Assembly: GCA_002898535.1 (NCBI GenBank)
Contig: BEHN01000001.1
Span: 186,001 to 250,000, forward strand
DNA from: a bacterium HR11
Lineage (GTDB): Bacteria > Acidobacteriota > HRBIN11
Direction of reading: 5' to 3'
DNA: 64,000 nucleotides
In this document: positions 49,188 through 55,802 of the stretch, one piece after another
Layout of the letters: each line of letters begins with the position of its first letter
Position numbering within the stretch: position 1 is the stretch's first letter
Made by a program: the position numbers and the translations under genes
Notes under the pieces: model-generated
What the model was told of the DNA's origin: nothing
Databases searched by the model: none
The model's input: only the letters and a program-made list of their open reading frames with translations

Positions 49188-49790
49188 ATGATGCGCTGTT
49201 GGCGGCGATGGTGGATGGCTGGGGGCATCGTCCTGGCCGTCGTCGGGATGGCCGTCGGGGCGGCGGGACCCCGCAAGATTCCCGTCGTCTTCCGGGTTCA
49301 CGTCCCTGAAGAATTGCCCCTGCAGGTCGAGGCCCGGCCGGCCGAGGCCGACGTCGAGGTCGGCAAGCGCTTCCGCATCGAATACACCTTTCGGAATCCC
49401 TCGAATCAGACCGTCCGCTTTATCGCGGGCCACTTTGTCGCCCCGGCCGAATACTACGCCTATTTCGAGATGATCGAGTGCTTCTGCATCACGGGACCCG
49501 ACAAACGCTCCCGGGCCATCACACTGAAGCCGGGCGAGTCCCTCGATGCGGCGGCGGTCATCAAGATCGACAAGACGATCCCGGACGTGCGGCGTCTGAC
49601 GTTTTCGTACCTCCTCGTGCCGGCGCCGGTAGAGGAAGCGGATGGGCAGGTGGGCAGGTGGGCAGGTCGGCAGATAGGCAGGTGGGCAGATAGGCAGATG
49701 GGCAGGTGGGCCGGTGGGGCAACCCCCATAGGATGCGGGATACGAGATACGAGATGCGGGATAACAGGAATGGCGGGGCCTGGGCGATAG
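49188..49790 (+). CDS. Cox11/CtaG-like copper chaperone with repeat-derived tail
   Basis: A 200-residue protein. An N-terminal membrane helix (AGGIVLAVVGMAVGAAG) precedes a beta domain with APAEYYAYFEMIECFCITGP, where C98-F-C100 is the copper-binding C-F-C of Cox11, which loads CuB of haem-copper oxidases. GGGAGG lies before ATG 49188. From about residue 152 the protein is encoded by the octamer array: GQVGRWAG, RQIGRWAD and RQMGRWAG repeat every 8 residues, followed by a heptamer-encoded end. This tail is not part of the family and probably replaced the native C terminus. Confidence 0.82.
   Translation: MMRCWRRWWMAGGIVLAVVGMAVGAAGPRKIPVVFRVHVPEELPLQVEARPAEADVEVGKRFRIEYTFRNPSNQTVRFIAGHFVAPAEYYAYFEMIECFCITGPDKRSRAITLKPGESLDAAAVIKIDKTIPDVRRLTFSYLLVPAPVEEADGQVGRWAGRQIGRWADRQMGRWAGGATPIGCGIRDTRCGITGMAGPGR
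49640..49770. repeat. octamer and heptamer array inside a 3' coding end
   Basis: GGGCAGGT/GGGCAGAT-type octamers (49640-49716), then GATGCGG, GATACGA, GATACGA, GATGCGG heptamers (about 49732-49765), run to the stop codon of the Cox11-like gene. Confidence 0.85.
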
Positions 49791-49799
49791 CTTTTTCCG

Positions 49800-49875
49800 G
49801 CCCCTGGCCCATCGGCCGGACCTTTGAAGACCGGAAAGGCCGAATCCATCGGACTTTTCACGAACGAAGGGCTTT
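49800..49875. repeat. partial dispersed element
   Basis: CCCATCGGCCGGACCTTTGA, GACCGGAAAGGCCGAATCCA and CACGAACGAAGGGCTTTGTG form a diverged inverted copy of the element at 9755-9905, ending just before the ribosome-binding site of the cytochrome gene. Confidence 0.55.
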
Positions 49876-49894
49876 GTGAAGGAGGTCGTTTCCG

Positions 49895-50770
49895 ATGCAT
49901 CAGGGGTCGCGGATGATTGGATTCTGGGTCTTCGCCGCATTGGGTGTGGCCAGCGTCTTGGCCCAGTCGGTCCAGTGGCCTCAACCCCCGATTCAACAGA
50001 GGCAGGTCATCGAAAATGGCCGTCGGGTCTACCTGCGCTACTGCGTCGGGTGTCATGGTGAGCGGGGCGACGGCCAGGGTCCGGCGGCGGCCATGCTGTG
50101 GCCGAAGCCCCGGGATTTCCGGGACGGCGTCTTCAAATTCCTGACGGTCCCTCGGGGAGACTTGCCGCCGGACCGGGACCTCTTTCGGATCGTCACGCAC
50201 GGGCTTCCGGGGTCCGCCATGCCGTCTTGGCGGCTCTTGCCCGAAGCCGAACGGTGGGCCGTCATTCAGTACATCAAGACCTTTTCGACCCGCTGGCAGG
50301 AGGAGTCCCCGGGCCAGCCCATCGAGGTCGCGCCCGACCCCTATGCCTTTTACGACCCCGATCAGATTCGGGCGGAGGTCCTCCCCCGGGGCGAGGCCGT
50401 CTACCACGGCCTGACCAAGTGTTGGGCCTGTCATCCGGCTTACGTGCCGGCCGACAAGATCGCCGAGTACCTCCGGCAGTTCGGTCGGGGCGAGGAGGCC
50501 GCCTCCATCCGGCCCGACCTGTACAAGCCCCAGAAGACGACGGACCGGTGGGGAAACATCCTGTTCCCGCCGGACTTCACGCGCAACCGCCTGAAGTCGG
50601 TCTCGTCGCTGGAGGACCTCTACATCCGCATCGGGGCCGGCGTCGGCGGGACGGAGATGCCCGTCTGGAAGGGCCAGATCCCCGAAGAGGACCTCTGGGC
50701 CGTCACATACTACGTGGCGTCCCTCATCGAAAAACGAGGCATTTCCCTGCCACGGAGGAGACCGCTATGA
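49895..50770 (+). CDS. dihaem cytochrome c
   Basis: A 291-residue exported protein. A signal segment (MIGFWVFAALGVASVLAQS) precedes two haem sites: C50-V-G-C-H54 and C176-W-A-C-H180. Likely axial methionines follow each (GSAMPSW and GTEMPVW). It probably donates electrons to, or is a subunit of, the cbb3 oxidase encoded directly downstream, replacing the haem part of CcoP, which is missing. GGAGGT precedes the ATG, and the stop overlaps the ccoN start (ATGA). Confidence 0.92.
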   Translation: MHQGSRMIGFWVFAALGVASVLAQSVQWPQPPIQQRQVIENGRRVYLRYCVGCHGERGDGQGPAAAMLWPKPRDFRDGVFKFLTVPRGDLPPDRDLFRIVTHGLPGSAMPSWRLLPEAERWAVIQYIKTFSTRWQEESPGQPIEVAPDPYAFYDPDQIRAEVLPRGEAVYHGLTKCWACHPAYVPADKIAEYLRQFGRGEEAASIRPDLYKPQKTTDRWGNILFPPDFTRNRLKSVSSLEDLYIRIGAGVGGTEMPVWKGQIPEEDLWAVTYYVASLIEKRGISLPRRRPL

Positions 50771-52203
50771 CAGACCGCGCCACGACGCATCCGGCGCCTT
50801 TGGCGCCGTCCGGGGCCGGGGAGCGCCCCCTGGTCAACCTGACGCTCGTCAAGTACCACATCATCGCCAGCCTCGTGTGGTTCTTCGTCGGTCTGACGGG
50901 CGGGTTCCTGTTCTCGATGCAGTTCTTCCGGTACTATCCGTTCCCAGGCGTCGAGCTCCTGTCGCCCGGTCGGGTTCGGATGGTCCACACGAACATGATG
51001 GCTTACGGGTTCATCCTGAATGCCTACTTCGCCGGGATGCTGTGGGCGATCCCCCGTCTGACGGGCTTCCCGATCCTGTCGGATAAGCTCGGGAAGGTCT
51101 TCTTCTGGGGCTGGCAGGTCATTCTGGCTTTCGTCGTCGGGGGCATCCTGACGGGGCATGCCCAGGCCGTCGAGTGGGGCGAGACACCCATCTTTACCGA
51201 CCCCTTCATCGCCCTGTGGGCTCTGCTGGGGATCGTGAATCTGGTAGCGCCCATCCTCAAGACGCGGGGCCGGCCCCTGTACGTCACCCTGTGGTACTTC
51301 ACGGCGTCCTTCGTGTGGACGATCCTGAACTACCTGATGGGCAACTACATCCCGCAGTTCTTCGTCCCGGGCGCCGGCGGGGCGGCCGTCGCCGGCCTGT
51401 TCATCCACGACCTCGTCGGGCTGTTCGTGACGCCCATCGGGTGGGGCCTGATGTACTACTTCGTCCCGTCGATCCTGAACCGGCCCATCTGGAGCCACGC
51501 CCTGTCGTTGGTCGGCTTCTGGGGCCTGGCCTTCTTCTATCCCCTGAACGGGGTTCACCACTTCCTGTACAGCACGATCCCGATGTACGTCCAGTACGGA
51601 GCCGTCACGGCGACGGTCGCCGTCGAGCTGGTCGTCACGACGGTCATCGTCAACTTCTTCATGACGCTCCGGGGGATGGGCCGGACGCTGGTGACGAGCC
51701 TGCCGATCCGGTGGTTCTACACGGGGATGGTCGCCTACTTTACGACGTGTCTCCAGTGCGCCGTCCAGGTCCAGCTCCCCGTCCAGCAGATCATTCACTT
51801 CACCGACTGGGTCGTCGCCCATGCCCACCTCGTCATGTTCGCCGTCTTCGGGTCCTGGATCATGGGCTTCTTTACGGAGCTGTGGCCCCGTCTGGTGCGG
51901 CGGCCCTGGAAGAGCCGGGCCCTGCTGGAATGGCACTACTGGCTGACGACGCTGGGCATCTGGCTGATGTTCCTGACTTTAACGGCCTTGGGCCTCCAGG
52001 AGGGTTACCTGTGGCGAGGTTTGAATCCGTGGGAGGATATGCTTCGGTCCGCTATTCCCTTCTGGGTCTTCCGGACCTTTACGGGCCTGATGATCATCGC
52101 TGGGACGGTCGTCTTTGCCTATCACGCCTGGGCGACGGCCCGTCAGCCGGCACCGGCGGCCGTCGCCGAGCGGGTCGAGGGCGCCGAGCCGGCGGCCCTG
52201 TGA
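50767..52203 (+). CDS. ccoN: cbb3-type cytochrome c oxidase subunit I
   Basis: A 478-residue polytopic class C haem-copper oxidase subunit with about 12 helices. Haem and CuB histidines are visible in RMVHTNMMAYGF, LFIHDLVGLFV, NGVHHFLYS and VVAHAHLVMFAVFG; GLMYYFVPSIL carries the tyrosines of helix VII. It reduces O2 to water with high affinity and pumps protons. GGAGG lies before the ATG, and it overlaps the cytochrome gene by 4 bp. The last 20 residues are Ala/Glu-rich and not conserved. Confidence 0.94.
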   Translation: MTDRATTHPAPLAPSGAGERPLVNLTLVKYHIIASLVWFFVGLTGGFLFSMQFFRYYPFPGVELLSPGRVRMVHTNMMAYGFILNAYFAGMLWAIPRLTGFPILSDKLGKVFFWGWQVILAFVVGGILTGHAQAVEWGETPIFTDPFIALWALLGIVNLVAPILKTRGRPLYVTLWYFTASFVWTILNYLMGNYIPQFFVPGAGGAAVAGLFIHDLVGLFVTPIGWGLMYYFVPSILNRPIWSHALSLVGFWGLAFFYPLNGVHHFLYSTIPMYVQYGAVTATVAVELVVTTVIVNFFMTLRGMGRTLVTSLPIRWFYTGMVAYFTTCLQCAVQVQLPVQQIIHFTDWVVAHAHLVMFAVFGSWIMGFFTELWPRLVRRPWKSRALLEWHYWLTTLGIWLMFLTLTALGLQEGYLWRGLNPWEDMLRSAIPFWVFRTFTGLMIIAGTVVFAYHAWATARQPAPAAVAERVEGAEPAAL

Positions 52204-52227
52204 CCGCTCCGCTGGGGAGGTCGGACG

Positions 52228-52956
52228 ATGAACACGCGATGGCTTGAGAAGGCATCGGCCACGCTGGGGATCTCGGGGTTTGGGTTTTTCATCTTCTCGG
52301 TCGCCGCCATGGCGTTGGGCCCCGTCGTCATGCTCCGGAAGGTCCCGATGCAGACGGTCGAACAGATCAGCCAGAACGTGATTCCCGACTTCTACGACCT
52401 GCTGGTTCGGTACCCCGACGAGTTCAAGAAATACTTCGGCGACCCCGGCGACCCGCCCGACGAGGCCAAGATGCGGCAGTACTTCGCCGAGGCCCTCCGC
52501 CTCGGCCGGAAGGTCTACATCGCCGAAGGGTGCTGGCACTGCCACAGTCAGTTCGTCCGCCCCCTGGCCGACGAACAGCTCCGATTCGGGCCGACCTCCT
52601 GGGCGGCCGAGCACCAGAACGAACTTCAGCTCCCGCCCCTTTTCGGGACCCGACGGGTCGGGCCGGACCTCATCCGGGAGGCCGGCGTTCGTTCGAATGA
52701 CTGGCACGCGGCCCACTTTTACAACCCACAGGCCGTCGTCCCCGATTCGGTCATGCCCCGGTTTACGTGGTTTTTCGAGGAACGCAAGACGCCTTACGAG
52801 AACGGCGTGAAGATCGTCCCCAACAAGCGGGGCCTGGCCATCATCACGTACGTCCAGTGGCTCGGGAGCTGGGTCCGGTCCCCGGCGGAGGGCGCGCCGC
52901 TCACGGCTTCGGGGGCGGAGGATTCCGGTCAGAGGACCCTATCGATGAACCGATAG
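52228..52956 (+). CDS. ccoO: cbb3-type cytochrome c oxidase subunit II (mono-haem)
   Basis: A 242-residue membrane-anchored cytochrome. An N-terminal helix (FGFFIFSVAAMALGPVVML) is followed by C102-W-H-C-H106 in EGCWHCHSQFVRPL, then GTRRVGPDLIREAG and the axial Met in PDSVMPRF. It relays electrons to CcoN. It follows ccoN by 24 bp, with GGGGAGG upstream. The C-terminal tail of about 20 residues is variable. Confidence 0.94.
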   Translation: MNTRWLEKASATLGISGFGFFIFSVAAMALGPVVMLRKVPMQTVEQISQNVIPDFYDLLVRYPDEFKKYFGDPGDPPDEAKMRQYFAEALRLGRKVYIAEGCWHCHSQFVRPLADEQLRFGPTSWAAEHQNELQLPPLFGTRRVGPDLIREAGVRSNDWHAAHFYNPQAVVPDSVMPRFTWFFEERKTPYENGVKIVPNKRGLAIITYVQWLGSWVRSPAEGAPLTASGAEDSGQRTLSMNR

Positions 52957-52966
52957 GAGGTACCCC

Positions 52967-53314
52967 GTGGCCCACGTCATGCCCGCATGGGAACGAAAGT
53001 TCCTGAAGGTCTTCAGCTGGACCGTCCTGATCGGGTCCGGCCTGGGCTTCACGTTCAAGCTGATGGACTTCCTGTTCTCCGTCATCCGGGGCGACGTCGA
53101 GCGGGCCTTCATCATTCCCGTCGTGACCTACCTGTCGGTGGCCGTCGGCTGGTTTTTGATCTTTCTGTGGACCCTGAGCCGGGGGCACTACCGGGACGTC
53201 GAGGCGCCGAAGTATGAGATGCTGGAACGGGAGCGGCAGTTAGACGAAGAGACCCGGGACTGGTGGTACACCCGTTGGCCCGAAACCCAATACGATGCGG
53301 AGGACCTCCGATGA
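52967..53314 (+). CDS. small two-helix membrane protein of the oxidase operon
   Basis: A 115-residue protein with a GTG start 5 bp after TAGGAGGT. Two membrane helices lie at about residues 16-38 and 45-68 (VVTYLSVAVGWFLIFLWTL). The C-terminal tail is charged and predicted cytoplasmic. I do not recognise a family. Tight spacing with ccoO and ATGA overlap with the next gene suggest an accessory oxidase subunit. Confidence 0.7.
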   Translation: MAHVMPAWERKFLKVFSWTVLIGSGLGFTFKLMDFLFSVIRGDVERAFIIPVVTYLSVAVGWFLIFLWTLSRGHYRDVEAPKYEMLERERQLDEETRDWWYTRWPETQYDAEDLR

Positions 53315-53532
53315 GCGATCGGGAAGCGGAACGGGAAAAGCTCGAGTCCATTCGAGACTATCCGGCCACGCAGGACTTCACGTACGAGGGGAATGCCTTC
53401 CCGTGGTGGCTCCAGGCCATCTGGTACGGGTGGCTCCTGTGGACGGTCATCTACATGGTCACCCGCTTCTGGCCGGACCTGAAGGCGTGGCTGACCCAGC
53501 CCCCTATCGGTCCGGTCCCGCCCCATGGGTGA
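53311..53532 (+). CDS. small CcoP-anchor-like membrane protein
   Basis: A 73-residue protein. DFTYEGNAFPWWLQAIWYGW resembles the N-terminal anchor of CcoP (D-x-Y-D-G-I-x-E-x-x-N-P-x-P-x-W-W), and one helix follows (IWYGWLLWTVIYMVTRFW), but there is no haem domain. It could provide the membrane anchor, while the dihaem cytochrome gene upstream provides the redox part. The ATG overlaps the previous stop and is preceded by GGAGGACC. Confidence 0.68.
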   Translation: MSDREAEREKLESIRDYPATQDFTYEGNAFPWWLQAIWYGWLLWTVIYMVTRFWPDLKAWLTQPPIGPVPPHG

Positions 53533-53592
53533 AGAGGGCGAAGGGCAATGGCATAGAGCATAGGACAAGGGACGGAGAGCGAGCCGAGGCTC

Positions 53593-53913
53593 ATGCGCGG
53601 CGGAGAGTCGGAGCAGATGCGAAGTCCAGTCCGTGCGGTGGCGGCCAACCTCGAGGCGTCGGGAGCCTCCGCCCCGGCATGGGCGGAGACTTACCGGACC
53701 CAAGAGTTAGACCGCCTCTTGCGCCGGCATGCCTGGACGCCTCGGGAGCGGGCGCTGATTCAAGCCTACAGCCGGCGTCTCGTACGGCGGGTCCTGAAGG
53801 CCATCTCTCACGCCCTGATAGGGGCCAAAGCGGATAGGCGTCCCCGCGGCCCCGAGCCTGCGGGCCTCACGCGCCGCGGGGCCTCATCGTCGGAGAGGCC
53901 ATGGACGGACTGA
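53593..53913 (+). CDS. small protein resembling glutamyl-tRNA reductase dimerisation domain
   Basis: A 106-residue protein. ELDRLLRRHAWTPRERALIQ plus YSRRLVRRVLKAISHAL look like the C-terminal dimerisation helices of HemA (L-x-R-L-x-x-L-x-x-x-E-R-x-x-x-x-x-x-T-R-R-L-V-x-K-L-L). No catalytic or NADPH-binding part is present upstream. It may be a domain relic or a small helical adaptor. The tail after residue 80 is low complexity. It overlaps the next gene by 13 bp. Confidence 0.45.
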   Translation: MRGGESEQMRSPVRAVAANLEASGASAPAWAETYRTQELDRLLRRHAWTPRERALIQAYSRRLVRRVLKAISHALIGAKADRRPRGPEPAGLTRRGASSSERPWTD

Positions 53914-54149
53914 TGGAATGGCTTCGCGTGTATGCCGTCCAGCCCTGCTGTAACGTCCAGGGCGAGGTCGTCGAGGCCTCCGCCATTCAGCGCTGGTTCT
54001 ACCACTTCCTGTTTATGGGCGGCTACCTGTTCTTCAGCCTGTGGGCCCTCGTCTTCTTCGGGTACCGCTGGTGGAGCCGCCGGCAGGAAGCGTCAAGCAC
54101 GGGTCCCCGGGGGGTCTGGAAAGACCGAACTGATGGCTCATGGTCATGA
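53901..54149 (+). CDS. small single-pass membrane protein
   Basis: An 82-residue protein with LRVYAVQPCCNVQGEVVEAS and one helix (FLFMGGYLFFSLWALVFFGY) followed by RWWSRRQ. The C-C pair before the helix could bind metal or form a disulfide. No family is recognised. It is the last gene of the oxidase operon; its stop lies inside a 9-bp inverted repeat. Confidence 0.55.
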   Translation: MDGLMEWLRVYAVQPCCNVQGEVVEASAIQRWFYHFLFMGGYLFFSLWALVFFGYRWWSRRQEASSTGPRGVWKDRTDGSWS

Positions 54150-54159
54150 CCCATGAGCC
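54135..54159. terminator. inverted repeat at the end of the oxidase operon
   Basis: GGCTCATGG (54135-54143), 7-base loop, CCATGAGCC (54151-54159): a perfect 9-bp dyad overlapping the last stop codon. There is no T tract, so intrinsic termination is uncertain. Confidence 0.4.
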
Positions 54160-54203
54160 GATGAGAGAAGGGGGCTCCTACGTTCTTCCATGATCCCACG
54201 CGC

Positions 54204-54249
54204 GCGGGACGGGGATCGCATTTCGCACTATGCAATCCCTGCCCCGCCA
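54204..54249. terminator. imperfect inverted repeat between convergent operons
   Basis: GGGACGGGGATCGCAT is opposed by ATGCAATCCCTGCCCC around a loop of about 11 bases, midway between the oxidase operon and the anti-sigma gene. It may serve both strands. No T tract is visible. Confidence 0.4.
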
Positions 54250-54266
54250 TTCCCACGCATCGTCCC

Positions 54267-55076
54267 TCACATCTCGGCCGGCGTAAACGACTGAAGCCAG
54301 CGGGGGTCCCGGCTCGGGTCATGACACTGCATACAGCCGTCGCGGGACCCGGACGATATCAAGACGTGGATGAAGGCGCCCCGCCGCCAGGTCAGGACGT
54401 CGTAGCCCTGGAGGGTCTGGCGTTGAGGCCGTTCAGGGATGCCCAAGTCTCGGGCCGTGTCCGGCGGGAGCATCCACACGAAGAGGGTCGCCTGGCTCGT
54501 GCCTTTGACGAAAAAGAGGCCGACGCCGGGACGGCCATACATGGCGATCAGGCGCACGCCTTTTAGGTGCAAGTCCGGCGGTATCGAGGATGGAAGCTCG
54601 ATCCGCCACCCGGCCTGGTGAAGCCATCGAACTAATACGTGGGGGTCGCTCCCCGTCTGGTCGAAGGCGAGTTGACCCTGCCGGAGGAGCTGGTGGTAGC
54701 GGAGGGCTTCCTGAATCAGGGCGACCGGGGCCGATGTCGGCAGGACCACGTGGCGGTAGACGGGGATCGCGACGAGGACGCCCAGGGCGATACCCACGAG
54801 GAGGGCGAGCACGACGGCGAACATCCACCGGCGGCGATGATACCGTCGGATCTGGGCTTGGCAGAGGATACAGCGGGTGACCTGCCGATAGAGCTCCGGG
54901 GGTGCCAGCTCTTCCAAGAGGGCGGCCCGCAGTTTTTGCCGCAGGAGATAGGCCGCCTCCACGTCCCGCCAGCAGGCAGGGCATTCCCGTAGATGGGCCT
55001 CGACGGCCGGGCGTTCCGAATCGTCCAGATCATCAATGTAACGTTGAATCCGACGACGCCATAGGTCGCACGCCAT
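54267..55076 (-). CDS. membrane anti-sigma factor with CxxCH motif
   Basis: A 269-residue protein. The N-terminal zinc-binding anti-sigma domain has H28-x3-C32-x2-C35 (EAHLRECPACW), with an additional C69-x2-C72. A membrane helix spans about 84-106 (WMFAVVLALLVGIALGVLVA). The extracytoplasmic part (about 160 residues) ends with GCMQCHDPSRDPRW, where C248-M-Q-C-H252 matches a c-type haem attachment site. It should hold the sigma factor encoded just upstream (44-bp overlap) inactive at the membrane. Whether haem is bound is unknown; zinc or a disulfide are alternatives. Confidence 0.85.
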   Translation of the reverse strand: MACDLWRRRIQRYIDDLDDSERPAVEAHLRECPACWRDVEAAYLLRQKLRAALLEELAPPELYRQVTRCILCQAQIRRYHRRRWMFAVVLALLVGIALGVLVAIPVYRHVVLPTSAPVALIQEALRYHQLLRQGQLAFDQTGSDPHVLVRWLHQAGWRIELPSSIPPDLHLKGVRLIAMYGRPGVGLFFVKGTSQATLFVWMLPPDTARDLGIPERPQRQTLQGYDVLTWRRGAFIHVLISSGSRDGCMQCHDPSRDPRWLQSFTPAEM

Positions 55077-55620
55077 CGGGGTTCTCTCTCCTCGAGACTT
55101 GCAGGTCGATCAACGCCCTCTTGAGAAGCGCTCGGGCCCGATGAAGGCGGGACATGACGGTCCCGACCGGCAGGTCCAAGACGCGAGCGATATCTTGATA
55201 AGCCAGGTCCTCGACTTCCCGCAAGAGGAGGACCTCCTGGAAGGGCAAGGGCAGGGCCGCCAGGGCCGCTCGGACCAACTGGGTATCGGCTTCTCGCAGG
55301 ATCTGCAGTTCCGGGTCGCTCCAGGCCTCCGGGACGCCCGCCAGTTCTTCGGATTCCCAGGCCTCGGCCCGGTGACGCCGAAAGAACCGGAGGAGTACCA
55401 AACGTCGGTTGAATTTTCGTCGCTGTTCACGGTGCCACAAATGCCGCAGGACCGTAAAGAGGTAGGCCTTCACGTTGGCATCCGGCCGGGGCACGCGTCC
55501 CTTCCCGATAAACCGCAGGAAGGTTTCCTGGACCAGGTCCCGAGCCTCCTCCCGGTCGCCCGTCAAGCGCACGGCATACCGGTACAGGCTATCCGTGTAC
55601 TCCAGCCAGAAGGGGTCCAT
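55033..55620 (-). CDS. ECF-type RNA polymerase sigma factor
   Basis: A 195-residue sigma-70 family protein with only regions 2 and 4. Region 2: YAVRLTGDREEARDLVQETF. Region 4: LPLPFQEVLLLREVEDLAYQ followed by DIARVLDLPVGTVMSRLHRA. It directs RNA polymerase to a small regulon. The ATG at 55620 follows AAGGAG. The gene overlaps its anti-sigma gene and is divergent from the FHA-PrsW gene. A target promoter cannot be defined from this window. Confidence 0.94.
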   Translation of the reverse strand: MDPFWLEYTDSLYRYAVRLTGDREEARDLVQETFLRFIGKGRVPRPDANVKAYLFTVLRHLWHREQRRKFNRRLVLLRFFRRHRAEAWESEELAGVPEAWSDPELQILREADTQLVRAALAALPLPFQEVLLLREVEDLAYQDIARVLDLPVGTVMSRLHRARALLKRALIDLQVSRRENPDGVRPMASSDSTLH

Positions 55621-55697
55621 GCATGGAAACTCCTTCCCTATTATAAGGCTCCGTGGATTGGATTTATTCCCGCGGAGTATACTGGATACGGTGCTTT

Positions 55698-55795
55698 CGG
55701 TGCCGGGTGTTGGGGATTCGGTGTGCTGAATCGGGACTCCCACGGGTGGAACGGTTCTGTCCCATGGCCCGACACCGAATACCCAGCGCCCGGGA
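55698..55795. repeat. inverted GGTGTTG/ACACCGA heptamer repeats in a divergent promoter gap
   Basis: GGTGCCGGGTGTTGGGGATT and CGGTGTGCTGAATCGGGAC are opposed by CCCGACACCGAATACCCAGC. They occupy the region upstream of both the sigma operon and the PrsW gene. Confidence 0.55.
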
Positions 55796-55802
55796 GCTTG
55801 GC

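Noticed and set aside
50098-50766. N-terminal extension of CcoN
   Set aside because: The open frame lies wholly inside the dihaem cytochrome gene in another frame; CcoN homology and a ribosome-binding site start at 50767.
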